From Olleya sp. Bg11-27 (GTDB taxonomy: Bacteria > Bacteroidota > Bacteroidia > Flavobacteriales > Flavobacteriaceae), in NCBI RefSeq assembly GCF_002831645.1, contig NZ_CP025117.1, positions 3,549,001 through 3,613,000 on the forward strand: a stretch of DNA of 64,000 nt, in the 5' to 3' direction. Position numbers and translations under genes: made by a program. This document shows positions 9,038 to 16,949 of the stretch, in pieces. The notes under the pieces were generated by a model. The model worked only from the letters and a program-made list of their open reading frames with translations, made no database searches and was not told where the DNA came from. Numbering within the stretch: the first letter of the stretch is position 1; each line of letters opens with the position of its first letter.

Positions 9038-9763
9038 TTATTCTTTTACTTCTTCAAGCTTAGAAATCGTTTCTTTTCTTAATTCTATTTGTTCCTTACT
9101 TCTTTTAACAGAGTTTTCATGCTTTGTTAATTTTTCTTCTACTCTTTTAAATGTTGCTTCACGCTTTGCAATCTGCTCTTCAGTTACCGTTCCTTCTGCT
9201 TTTTGCGCTTCTAATTTAGCTTTAGCCTTAGCTAATCTTTCTTTTCCGTTTGTAACTAACTTATCACTTTTGGTAAGACGTTCATTACTTTTAGCCATTC
9301 TAGCTTTAACAACTTCTAAACGTTCTTTTTTATACGCTTCCTTATCTCCTTTATAAGCTTCACGCGCTGCTTTAAGTGCTTCACGTTTTTCCGATAAATC
9401 TGCACGCTTTGCCATTTGCTTTTCTTTCATAGCGTCTTTGATTTCAGCCTTTTCTTCTTCAGTAGCGTTTTTCATTTTTTCCTTCATTTCATCACGCGTC
9501 TCTTTCATTTCCGCTTTAAGCTCGGCTTTTTCACCTTTTAAGGCCTCGCGCTTATCTTTCAAGTCTGTTTTCTTGTCCAGCATTTCCGCTTTCTTCTCTT
9601 GCAACTCAGCTTTTTTCTCTTCTTTTTTGGCGTGCATTTCAGCTTTTTTATCACCAACCTTTGTCTCTACTTCCTCTTTAACTTCAACTTGTGCAAAAAG
9701 GGACTGCTGACTATTAAATACAAATAACCCAGCGCATACTACTATTACTTTTAAATGTCTCAT
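9038..9763 (-). CDS. exported Lys/Glu-rich coiled-coil protein
   Basis: A 241-residue protein when started at ATG 9763 (MRHLKVIVVCAGLFV), which gives a clean signal peptide ending at SLFAQ. A longer frame to 9799 would overlap the preceding gene and hide the signal peptide, so I reject that start. The mature part is almost entirely K/E/A heptads (KKAELQEKKAEMLDKK) and should be one long coiled coil in the periplasm. No family function is known to me. It starts one base after the lipoprotein gene 9765-9986 and is surely cotranscribed with it. Confidence 0.75.
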   Translation of the reverse strand: MRHLKVIVVCAGLFVFNSQQSLFAQVEVKEEVETKVGDKKAEMHAKKEEKKAELQEKKAEMLDKKTDLKDKREALKGEKAELKAEMKETRDEMKEKMKNATEEEKAEIKDAMKEKQMAKRADLSEKREALKAAREAYKGDKEAYKKERLEVVKARMAKSNERLTKSDKLVTNGKERLAKAKAKLEAQKAEGTVTEEQIAKREATFKRVEEKLTKHENSVKRSKEQIELRKETISKLEEVKE

Positions 9764-9764
9764 T

Positions 9765-9986
9765 TTATTTTTCGGTTTCGTTTTCAAATTCGTTTTCAAG
9801 TTCGTTTAATTCATTTTCTAAATCTTCAGCTTCAACTTTTAATTCATTTGTAATGCTATCAGTTTCAACCTCAATAGTTTCAATTTGCTCAGTTGCTTTA
9901 AGTGTTGCTTCATCCTTCTTTGTATCTCTACAAGAAGTTGCTGAAAACAATAAGACAACTAATGCTATTTTAAAAATAGTCTTCAT
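9765..9986 (-). CDS. small acidic lipoprotein
   Basis: 73 residues with a lipoprotein signal (ALVVLLFSATSCRDT, Cys19) and a short, very acidic mature part made of E/T/N/L heptads (ENELNELENEFENETEK). It probably forms a short coiled coil, possibly pairing with the basic/acidic coiled-coil protein encoded one base downstream. The pair looks like a small envelope module. Function is unknown. Confidence 0.7.
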   Translation of the reverse strand: MKTIFKIALVVLLFSATSCRDTKKDEATLKATEQIETIEVETDSITNELKVEAEDLENELNELENEFENETEK

Positions 9987-10206
9987 AATTCGTAAATTTT
10001 AATAATTAGTAACTGTCTATGTTACGCAGAAACAGCTTCAAAAGACTTAGGCACCTAGCACTAACCCAATATTTATCGCCTAAACACGCATTTAATCGAT
10101 GTAATACTCTTTTTTTACTGAAATTCAACCAAATATTTAATATTTACCGACATTAAAAAATGAAATAAAAGCTGTTTTTTAAATCACAAAAACTACTAAG
10201 TATTGT

Positions 10207-10214
10207 TATATTTG
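10207..10214 (+). promoter_or_regulatory. -7 box of the pheT promoter
   Basis: TATATTTG matches the Bacteroidota -7 consensus TAnnTTTG and lies 20 bases before the chosen pheT ATG at 10235. It also overlaps the longer candidate start at 10214, which argues for the shorter protein. Confidence 0.55.
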
Positions 10215-10234
10215 TGATCTTAATTAGTATAAAA

Positions 10235-12664
10235 ATGAAGATTTCTTACAACTGGATTAAACAATTTATTAAAACAGATTGGACTCCAGAACAAACTAGC
10301 GAATTACTGACAGATTTAGGACTTGAAGTAGAAGGTTTAGACCTTTACCAAAGTGTAAAAGGTGGCTTAGAAGGTGTTATAGTAGGCGAAGTTTTAACTT
10401 GCGTACAACATAGTAATGCTGACAAATTAAAAGTTACAACAGTAAATATAGGACAAGAACAACCCATACAAATTGTCTGTGGTGCACCAAATGTTGCTGC
10501 TGGACAAAAAGTACCTGTTGCAACTATTGGTACAACACTGTATACTGAAGAAGGGGAAGCTTGGACTATCAAAAAAGGAAAAATCAGAGGTGAGGAAAGT
10601 CACGGGATGATTTGTGCTGAAGATGAGTTAGGTTTAGGAAAATCTCATGATGGGATCCTAGTATTACCAGAAGATACTATTATTGGTACTGCCTGTGCCG
10701 ATTTATTTGATGTAGAAAATGATCAAGTTTTTGAAATTGGATTAACTCCAAATCGTGCCGATGCTATGAGTCATTATGGTACAGCACGCGACCTAAAAGC
10801 AGGATTACAACAAAAAGGAATTACTATAGAGTTAATTACACCAAGTGTTAGTGCTTTTCATATCGATAGTAGAACACTTAAAATTGATGTTGATGTCCTT
10901 AATAAAGAATTGGCACCAAGATATTGTGGTGTTACTATTTCTGGATTAAAGGTTGAAGACTCTCCTGAATGGTTAAAAAACAGACTAAAAGCTATTGGTT
11001 TATCTCCCATTAATAATATTGTAGATGCTACTAATTATGTGTTACATGATTTAGGGCAACCATTACATGCTTTTGATGCGAGTAAAGTAAATGGAAATAA
11101 AATTGAAGTTAAAACATTACCAACAGGCACTAAATTTACAACTTTAGATGGTGTGGAGCGTGAGCTACATGAAGACGATTTAATGATTTGTGATGCAGAG
11201 AAACCGATGTGTATTGCTGGTGTTTTTGGAGGTTTAGATTCTGGTGTTACCGCTCAAACGACTACTATCTTTTTAGAAAGTGCTTACTTTAATCCAGTAA
11301 GTGTACGTAAAACAGCAAAACGTCATGGATTAAATACAGATGCTTCTTTTAGATTTGAGCGCGGTATTGATCCTAATATAACAGAATACGCTTTAAAACG
11401 TGCTGCTTTATTAATACAAGAAATTGCCGGTGGAGAAATTACAAGTAATATTACTGATGTCTATTCTAATAAAATTGAAGACTTTCAAGTTAGGTTAAGT
11501 TTTGAAAAGGTGACTAAATTAATTGGTCAAGAAATCCCTACGGAAACTATAAAATCAATACTAACGTCTTTAGATATAAAAATAAATAGTGTGACTGAAA
11601 CAGGTTTAGGCTTAACTATTCCTGCATTTAGAAATGATGTTACAAGAGAAGCGGATGTTATTGAAGAAATTTTAAGAGTCTTTGGTTATAATAATATTGA
11701 AACTAACTCTAAATTGAATGCGTCAATATCAAACGCATCAAGATTTGAAGATTATAAATTACAAAACGTGGTTGGTAATCAATTAGCTGCTCAAGGTTGG
11801 TTCGAGATTATGGCTAACTCGTTAACTAGTGCCAATTATATAGCATTAACAGAACAGTTAAAAGCAGCACATAATGTAGAGATGTTAAACCCTTTAAGTC
11901 AAGATTTAGGTGTCATGCGTCAAAGTTTATTATTTTCTGGTTTAGAAGCTTTAAGTCACAATATTAATAGACGTCAATCTAATTTAAAGTTTTTTGAATT
12001 TGGAAAAACGTATCATGATTACGATGGAACACGTGAAGAGTATAAGCATTTATCATTGTTTATTACTGGTTTTAAAACGGAAGAAAGCTGGTCTAATGCA
12101 CCACAGGCTAAAACAAATTTCTTTTTCTTAAAAGGAAGTATTGCAAGTACGCTAGACCGTCTAGGCATTTCACGTTACCAAGAAAGTGCGACTACAAGTG
12201 ATGTGTTTTCTGAAGGACTACAGTTAAAAATTGGAAGAGACACTTTAGTTAACTTTGGTGTTTTAAAATCTAAAATAACAAAGCATTTTGATATTACTCA
12301 AGACGTGTTTTATGCTGATTTTAATTGGGACACTATTATTGAAGTTGCTAAACGTAATAAAATTAAGTTTACGGCTATTCCTAAATATCCAGAAGTACGT
12401 CGTGATTTTGCATTGCTTTTAGATGACAATGTTACGTTTGACAGTTTACAAGCTATCGCCAAAAAGACAGAGAAGCAATTACTTAAAAAGGTTAACTTGT
12501 TTGATGTCTACCAAGGTAAAAACTTACCTAAAGGGAAAAAGAGTTACGCCCTTAGTTTTACTTTTATGGACGAGCGCCAAACACTTACTGATAAAGTGGT
12601 TGATAAAATCATGAATAAATTACAAAATAATTTTGAGCGTCAGCTTGGAGCAGAATTAAGATAA
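10235..12664 (+). CDS. pheT: phenylalanine-tRNA ligase beta subunit
   Basis: 809 residues from ATG 10235 (MKISYNWIKQFIK), which is the normal N-terminus and length of the family; the extra codons back to 10214 overlap the promoter box. Domains in order: B1, the EMAP-type tRNA-binding OB fold (near residues 40-150, HSNADKLKVTTVNIG), B3/B4 editing (APRYCGVTISGL, NNIVDATNYVLHDLGQPLHAFD), B5 (EADVIEEILRVFGYNNIETN), the catalytic-like core, and the C-terminal anticodon-binding FDX-ACB domain (PKYPEVRRDFALLLDD). It forms the alpha2-beta2 enzyme with PheS, which is not in this window. It ends 2 bases before the 65-residue gene at 12667. Confidence 0.97.
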   Translation: MKISYNWIKQFIKTDWTPEQTSELLTDLGLEVEGLDLYQSVKGGLEGVIVGEVLTCVQHSNADKLKVTTVNIGQEQPIQIVCGAPNVAAGQKVPVATIGTTLYTEEGEAWTIKKGKIRGEESHGMICAEDELGLGKSHDGILVLPEDTIIGTACADLFDVENDQVFEIGLTPNRADAMSHYGTARDLKAGLQQKGITIELITPSVSAFHIDSRTLKIDVDVLNKELAPRYCGVTISGLKVEDSPEWLKNRLKAIGLSPINNIVDATNYVLHDLGQPLHAFDASKVNGNKIEVKTLPTGTKFTTLDGVERELHEDDLMICDAEKPMCIAGVFGGLDSGVTAQTTTIFLESAYFNPVSVRKTAKRHGLNTDASFRFERGIDPNITEYALKRAALLIQEIAGGEITSNITDVYSNKIEDFQVRLSFEKVTKLIGQEIPTETIKSILTSLDIKINSVTETGLGLTIPAFRNDVTREADVIEEILRVFGYNNIETNSKLNASISNASRFEDYKLQNVVGNQLAAQGWFEIMANSLTSANYIALTEQLKAAHNVEMLNPLSQDLGVMRQSLLFSGLEALSHNINRRQSNLKFFEFGKTYHDYDGTREEYKHLSLFITGFKTEESWSNAPQAKTNFFFLKGSIASTLDRLGISRYQESATTSDVFSEGLQLKIGRDTLVNFGVLKSKITKHFDITQDVFYADFNWDTIIEVAKRNKIKFTAIPKYPEVRRDFALLLDDNVTFDSLQAIAKKTEKQLLKKVNLFDVYQGKNLPKGKKSYALSFTFMDERQTLTDKVVDKIMNKLQNNFERQLGAELR

Positions 12665-12666
12665 TT

Positions 12667-12864
12667 ATGGAATCACTTAGAAACAACAAGCTTTATAATT
12701 TATTTACAGGACTATTACTTCTTGGTTTTGGTAGTTATAGATTATACCAGCATTACACCGCTAGTCCAACGTTAGATACGTTTAGATTAATTATATCAGT
12801 AGCCTCTATTGGTTATGGTGTGTATGCCCTTTATAATTATACACAGTTAAAAAAACAAGATTAA
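12667..12864 (+). CDS. small two-helix membrane protein
   Basis: 65 residues with two hydrophobic segments (LYNLFTGLLLLGFGSYRLY and LIISVASIGYGVYALYNY). It begins 2 bases after pheT and is followed by a strong terminator, so it is the last gene of the pheT operon. No family function is known to me. Translation probably depends on coupling to pheT, since there is no space for its own leader. Confidence 0.7.
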   Translation: MESLRNNKLYNLFTGLLLLGFGSYRLYQHYTASPTLDTFRLIISVASIGYGVYALYNYTQLKKQD

Positions 12865-12866
12865 AA

Positions 12867-12901
12867 TAAAAAAAGCCTTCAATTAAATTGAAGGCTTTTT
12901 T
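12867..12901 (+). terminator. rho-independent terminator of the pheT operon
   Basis: Inverted repeat AAGCCTTCAATT / AATTGAAGGCTT flanked by A-run and T-run, directly after the stop at 12864. It could work in both directions. Confidence 0.9.
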
Positions 12902-13021
12902 GTTACTAACAAGCTTAATAGAGCTTCTAATTTGCTTTTTTAACAAAATCATAGCTTTTATTTCACTTTACTTATACTCTATTTTTTTGTATCTTTAGTA
13001 AACACTATAAATACAATACAT

Positions 13022-13246
13022 ATGACAGACTATATAAAAATTTTTGAAGGAAATTTTATTACCGTTCAATTAATAAAATCACGATTAGAAGAGATTGGAA
13101 TTAACCCAGTGATTAAAGATGAAAACGAATCTGGTCGATTAAGTGGTTTTGCGGGTGCAAGACTCCCGGAAGTCTTTGTTCACAAAAGCGAGGAGGAAAA
13201 AGCACGACCTATTATTGAATCTATTCAAAATGAAACAGAAGCTTAA
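13022..13246 (+). CDS. DUF2007 domain protein (putative signal-transducing protein)
   Basis: 74 residues with the DUF2007 pattern: KIFEGNFITVQLIKSRLEE, then GINPVIKDE, and the end of the domain LPEVFVHKSEEEKARPII. The fold is a small alpha-beta (ferredoxin-like) unit. The family is often annotated as signal transduction without experimental basis. Short monocistronic unit: a TATCTTTA box lies upstream near 12990-13000 and a terminator overlaps the stop. Confidence 0.85.
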   Translation: MTDYIKIFEGNFITVQLIKSRLEEIGINPVIKDENESGRLSGFAGARLPEVFVHKSEEEKARPIIESIQNETEA

Positions 13247-13282
13247 AAAAAAAGCCTTCAGAACAATCTGAAGGCTTTTTTT
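13245..13282 (+). terminator. bidirectional rho-independent terminator
   Basis: Arms AAAGCCTTCAGA / TCTGAAGGCTTT with an ACAA loop and A/T tails. It separates the DUF2007 gene from the converging ABC-F gene, whose stop is at 13299, and can serve both. Confidence 0.88.
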
Positions 13283-13298
13283 ATTATAATAACTTAAA

Positions 13299-14921
13299 TT
13301 ATCTAGTGTACATTTTATCACGCAGTTCTTTAATTTTTGGATCTTGCATATAATCATCAAACGTTGCATATCTATCAATAACTCCATTTGGTGTTAACTC
13401 CACTACTCTATTAGCTACCGTCTGTGCAAACTCATGATCATGTGTTGTAAATAACATGGTCCCTTTAAAGTTTTTTAAAGAGTTATTAAATGCAGTAATA
13501 CTTTCTAAATCTAAGTGATTTGTAGGTTCGTCTAATTGTAATACGTTAGCTCTTGTCATCATCATTCTAGATAACATACAACGTACTTTTTCTCCTCCAG
13601 ATAAAACATTACATTTTTTTAATGCTTCTTCACCACTAAAAATCATTTTCCCTAAGAAACCTCTAATATTGACTTCTTCACGTTCTTCTTCCGTTTGTGC
13701 CCATTGACGTAACCAGTCGACTAACGTCATATCGGTACTTTCAAAAAACGAACTATTATCTAATGGAAGATAAGATTGTGTCGTTGTAACACCCCAATCA
13801 AATTTACCAGCATCCGCTTTTAAATTGTCATTTAAAATTTCATAAAAAGCGGTCGTTGCTCTAGAATCTCTAGAAAAAAGCACCACTTTATCCCCTTTTT
13901 GAAGGTTTAAATGGATGTTTTTAAATAACACTTCGTTATCAAGCGCATACTCTAATCCTTCAACGTTTAATATTTGATCTCCAGCTTCTCTATCACGATC
14001 AAAAATAATAGCAGGATAGCGTCGACTTGTACGTCTAATATCCTCAATATTAAGTTTGTCAATCATTTTCTTTCTACTGGTCGCTTGTTTACTTTTTGCT
14101 ACATTGGCAGAAAAACGACGAATAAAGTCTTCTAATTCTTTCTTCTTCTCTTCCGCTTTCTTGTTTTGTTGCGCATGTTGTCTTGCTGCTAATTGAGACG
14201 ACTCATACCAAAACGTATAATTACCCGAAAAGTGGTTGATTTTACCAAAATCGATATCACTAATATGTGTACAAACCGCATCTAAAAAGTGTCTATCGTG
14301 AGATACCACAATAACACAATTATCGTAGTTAGCTAAAAAGTTTTCTAACCAAGAGATGGTTTCGTAATCCAAGTCATTGGTAGGCTCATCCATAATAAGC
14401 AAATCTGGATTTCCAAAAAGCGCTTGTGCTAATAACACACGTACTTTTTGTTTACCATCTAAATCTGCCATTAACGTGTAATGAAACTCTTCTTTAATTC
14501 CTAAATTGGATAACATTGCAGCAGCATCACTATCTGCATTCCATCCATTCATTTCTTCAAATTGCACTTGAAGTTCTCCTATTCTATCTGCGTTTTCGTC
14601 TGTATAATCTGCATATAATGCATCTATTTCAGTCTTAATTTTATAAAGTGCTTTATTTCCTTTTAAAATAGTTTCTAAAACAGTGTCTTCATCATGCTTA
14701 TTGTGGTCTTGTGTTAAGACCGACATACGTTTTCCTGATTCTAAATGTACTTGACCGGACGTTGGATCTTGTTGTCCAGAAATAATTTTTAAAAAGGTTG
14801 ACTTCCCTGCTCCATTTGCTCCAATAATACCGTAGCAATTTCCATTATTAAAAGTGGTACTTACTTCGTCAAAAAGCACACGCTTACCGAATTGGACTGA
14901 TAAATTTGATACTGATAACAT
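13299..14921 (-). CDS. ABC-F family ATPase (YbiT-like)
   Basis: 540 residues from ATG 14921 (MLSVSNLSVQFGKRVLF), the usual ABC-F N-terminus. Two fused ATPase domains without membrane parts: NBD1 has Walker A GANGAGKST and Walker B LLIMDEPTNDLD; the charged linker (residues about 240-300) follows; NBD2 has signature LSGGEKVR and Walker B VLQLDEPTNHLD. ABC-F proteins act on the ribosome as translation factors or in antibiotic protection. NBD1's signature is degenerate (LDGKQKVR) and NBD2 lacks a Walker A (VLFSRDSRATTAF), so one of the two composite ATP sites is dead. Probably a housekeeping translation factor. Confidence 0.9.
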   Translation of the reverse strand: MLSVSNLSVQFGKRVLFDEVSTTFNNGNCYGIIGANGAGKSTFLKIISGQQDPTSGQVHLESGKRMSVLTQDHNKHDEDTVLETILKGNKALYKIKTEIDALYADYTDENADRIGELQVQFEEMNGWNADSDAAAMLSNLGIKEEFHYTLMADLDGKQKVRVLLAQALFGNPDLLIMDEPTNDLDYETISWLENFLANYDNCVIVVSHDRHFLDAVCTHISDIDFGKINHFSGNYTFWYESSQLAARQHAQQNKKAEEKKKELEDFIRRFSANVAKSKQATSRKKMIDKLNIEDIRRTSRRYPAIIFDRDREAGDQILNVEGLEYALDNEVLFKNIHLNLQKGDKVVLFSRDSRATTAFYEILNDNLKADAGKFDWGVTTTQSYLPLDNSSFFESTDMTLVDWLRQWAQTEEEREEVNIRGFLGKMIFSGEEALKKCNVLSGGEKVRCMLSRMMMTRANVLQLDEPTNHLDLESITAFNNSLKNFKGTMLFTTHDHEFAQTVANRVVELTPNGVIDRYATFDDYMQDPKIKELRDKMYTR

Positions 14922-15034
14922 ATACTTAGTTTTAATTTTGTGCAAAAGTAGAAAATTAAGCCGAAATAGAAGCTATACATTACTGTTTAATAAGTTTTAA
15001 CAACGCCTTAACACGAGAACAGTTATGCAACCCA

Positions 15035-15042
15035 TATTTTTG
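15035..15042 (+). promoter_or_regulatory. -7 box upstream of the thioredoxin-fold lipoprotein gene
   Basis: TATTTTTG matches TAnnTTTG, 33 bases before the ATG at 15075. No clear -33 element. Confidence 0.45.
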
Positions 15043-15074
15043 TTTTAATATGAGTTGCCCTTATAAATTAACAT

Positions 15075-16502
15075 ATGTCTTATAGACCTTTATTTTATAC
15101 AATAATCTGCCTAAGTGTTTTACTTTCTTGTAAGAAAGACAAAAACGTCATTGAAGAAAACACAGCGTTTTTTGGTGGAGAAATTATTAATCCAAGTAGT
15201 AATTACATTATTTTATACAAATCGTCGGATATAATCGACACGGTTTATTTAGACTCTAAAAATCGTTTTAAGTATAACTTCAAAAATTTCGAATCCGGTT
15301 TATATAATTTTTATGACGGAAAGGAATCTCAAGCTTTTTTAATCCAACCACAAGACAGCATCATGATTCGTGTCAATACGATGGAATTTGATGAGTCTTT
15401 AGTTTTTAGTGGTATTGGAGAAAAAGAAAATAATTATTTAATGGAATTGTTTCTGGAGACAGAAAAACAAGAACAAGAAGTTTTAGAAATTAGTCAATTA
15501 GAACCCAAAGCATTTGACAAAAAACTTTGCGATATAAGAAAAACAAAATTAGAGCGTTTAAAAGCATTTTCTTTAAAACATAACACGTCTGACTTGTTTA
15601 ACTTATTTGCTAATGCGAATATAGATTACAATTATTATTACAGTAAAGAAGCCTATCCTTTTATAAACTATAGTAAAAACGAAAGTGAGATTTTTAGTAA
15701 TCTTCCTGCAAACTTTTTTGACTTTAGAAAAGACATAGACTATAATAATAACACTTTAAGAGACTACAGACCTTATGTGTCTTTTTTAAGATTTCATTTT
15801 AATAATATTGCTTTACAAGAGCATTTTAAACACTCTGAAGACGATACATATAACAATCAATCTTTAGATTACAATTTAGATAAACTAAGCTTAATAGAAG
15901 AAAAAATAACAGATAGCTTTATTAAAAACAGGTTATTGTATTATAACATGATCAAATTTATCAACGCCTCTAAACATGTCGATGATTTTGATGCACTTTT
16001 AGCCTCTTTCCAAGAAAAAAGCACCAATAAAGATCAGAAAGCTAAAGCTAATAGATTAGTTAATTCTTACAAACGTTTAAAACCAGGACAACTGATTCCT
16101 GATTTAATGGTTGTGGATAAAAATGAAGATACGCATCATTTAAAAGACATCATGAATAAGCCAACACTTATTTATTTTTGGGATGCAGGAGATCGTTACC
16201 ATTTAAAAGTATGTCATGAACGTGCTAAAGACCTTCAAAAAAAGTATCCAGAGTTTGATTTTATTGCTATTAGTGTAAACGCTATAAGCAGCCAAGAACA
16301 AGGAGAGGTTTTAAAACGTCACCGCCTAGGCTATACTAATGAGTATCATTTTGAGAATGTAACAATGGCGATAGAAAATTTATCACTAAAACCGATTAAT
16401 AAAGTTTTTATAGTTGACAAAGATGCTAAAATTGTTAATCCAAAAGCGAATATGTTTGATATTACTATTGAAAACGAAATGTTAGCCCTTATCAATAAAT
16501 AA
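15075..16502 (+). CDS. thioredoxin-fold lipoprotein lacking the CXXC active site
   Basis: 475 residues with a lipoprotein signal (TIICLSVLLSCKKDK, Cys19). The N-terminal part has the beta-sandwich typical of DUF4369-type TlpA relatives, the middle is helical, and the last 140 residues are a thioredoxin fold (KPTLIYFWDAGDRYHLKVCH, AISVNA, KPINKVFIVD). Where TlpA proteins have WCxxC, this one reads WDAGDRYHLKVC, so a redox-active pair is absent. It is more likely a binding or structural protein of the envelope. A terminator shared with the converging operon follows. Confidence 0.75.
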   Translation: MSYRPLFYTIICLSVLLSCKKDKNVIEENTAFFGGEIINPSSNYIILYKSSDIIDTVYLDSKNRFKYNFKNFESGLYNFYDGKESQAFLIQPQDSIMIRVNTMEFDESLVFSGIGEKENNYLMELFLETEKQEQEVLEISQLEPKAFDKKLCDIRKTKLERLKAFSLKHNTSDLFNLFANANIDYNYYYSKEAYPFINYSKNESEIFSNLPANFFDFRKDIDYNNNTLRDYRPYVSFLRFHFNNIALQEHFKHSEDDTYNNQSLDYNLDKLSLIEEKITDSFIKNRLLYYNMIKFINASKHVDDFDALLASFQEKSTNKDQKAKANRLVNSYKRLKPGQLIPDLMVVDKNEDTHHLKDIMNKPTLIYFWDAGDRYHLKVCHERAKDLQKKYPEFDFIAISVNAISSQEQGEVLKRHRLGYTNEYHFENVTMAIENLSLKPINKVFIVDKDAKIVNPKANMFDITIENEMLALINK

Positions 16503-16522
16503 AAGACTTATACTTATAAAAT

Positions 16523-16553
16523 AAAAAAAGCCTGCAATTGCAGGCTTTTTTTT
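16523..16553. terminator. bidirectional rho-independent terminator
   Basis: Symmetric hairpin AAAGCCTGCAATTGCAGGCTTT with A- and T-tails between two converging units (stop at 16502 on + and at 16572 on -). Confidence 0.9.
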
Positions 16554-16571
16554 ATGCTTGTTGATTGAGGA

Positions 16572-16928
16572 TTACTCCTTTTTATGGTCATCTTGCACTT
16601 CTTCGTCTCTATATTTGCAGCAATTATGTACAGATCCATATGCTTCATCCGTAGCTTTAAGCGCTTTAGTATCATGCCCTACTCCTGCCACATTCGCTTC
16701 TATTGTCTTTAAGTCTGTTTTGTTTTCGTCAAAAATCAATTTTAGCTCGTGTGTCTCCACGCTCCAAATGGCACTTTTAACCCCTTTGGTTTTAAAGCAT
16801 GCTTTTTCAATTCTTGATTTACACATTGCACAAACGCCATCCACTTCTAAACTCTCTCTTTTATTTTTATCTTGAGCAAAAGTGACTGTTGTTGCAATCA
16901 TTAATAATACTAATACTAGTTTTTTCAT
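16572..16928 (-). CDS. exported heavy-metal-associated (HMA) domain protein
   Basis: 118 residues with signal peptide (MKKLVLVLLMIATTVTFAQ) and one HMA ferredoxin-like domain with metal site GVCAMCKSRIEKAC, a CxxC plus a third Cys. A second cysteine cluster (HNCCKYRDEE) lies at the C-terminus. It should bind a soft metal such as copper in the periplasm. It is the last gene of the minus-strand operon that runs from the HYC_CC_PP gene through HMA-MauE and the TonB receptor, and lies 21 bases after the receptor gene. Confidence 0.85.
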   Translation of the reverse strand: MKKLVLVLLMIATTVTFAQDKNKRESLEVDGVCAMCKSRIEKACFKTKGVKSAIWSVETHELKLIFDENKTDLKTIEANVAGVGHDTKALKATDEAYGSVHNCCKYRDEEVQDDHKKE

Positions 16929-16949
16929 TTTATTCGGTTTTATAATTTT

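Noticed and set aside
9024-9710. Ser/Phe-rich plus-strand frames opposite the coiled-coil gene
   Set aside because: They are the antisense of a K/E-rich repeat gene, which always gives S/F-rich open frames.
10214-10234. Extended N-terminus of PheT
   Set aside because: It starts within the promoter box; family members start with MKISYNW.
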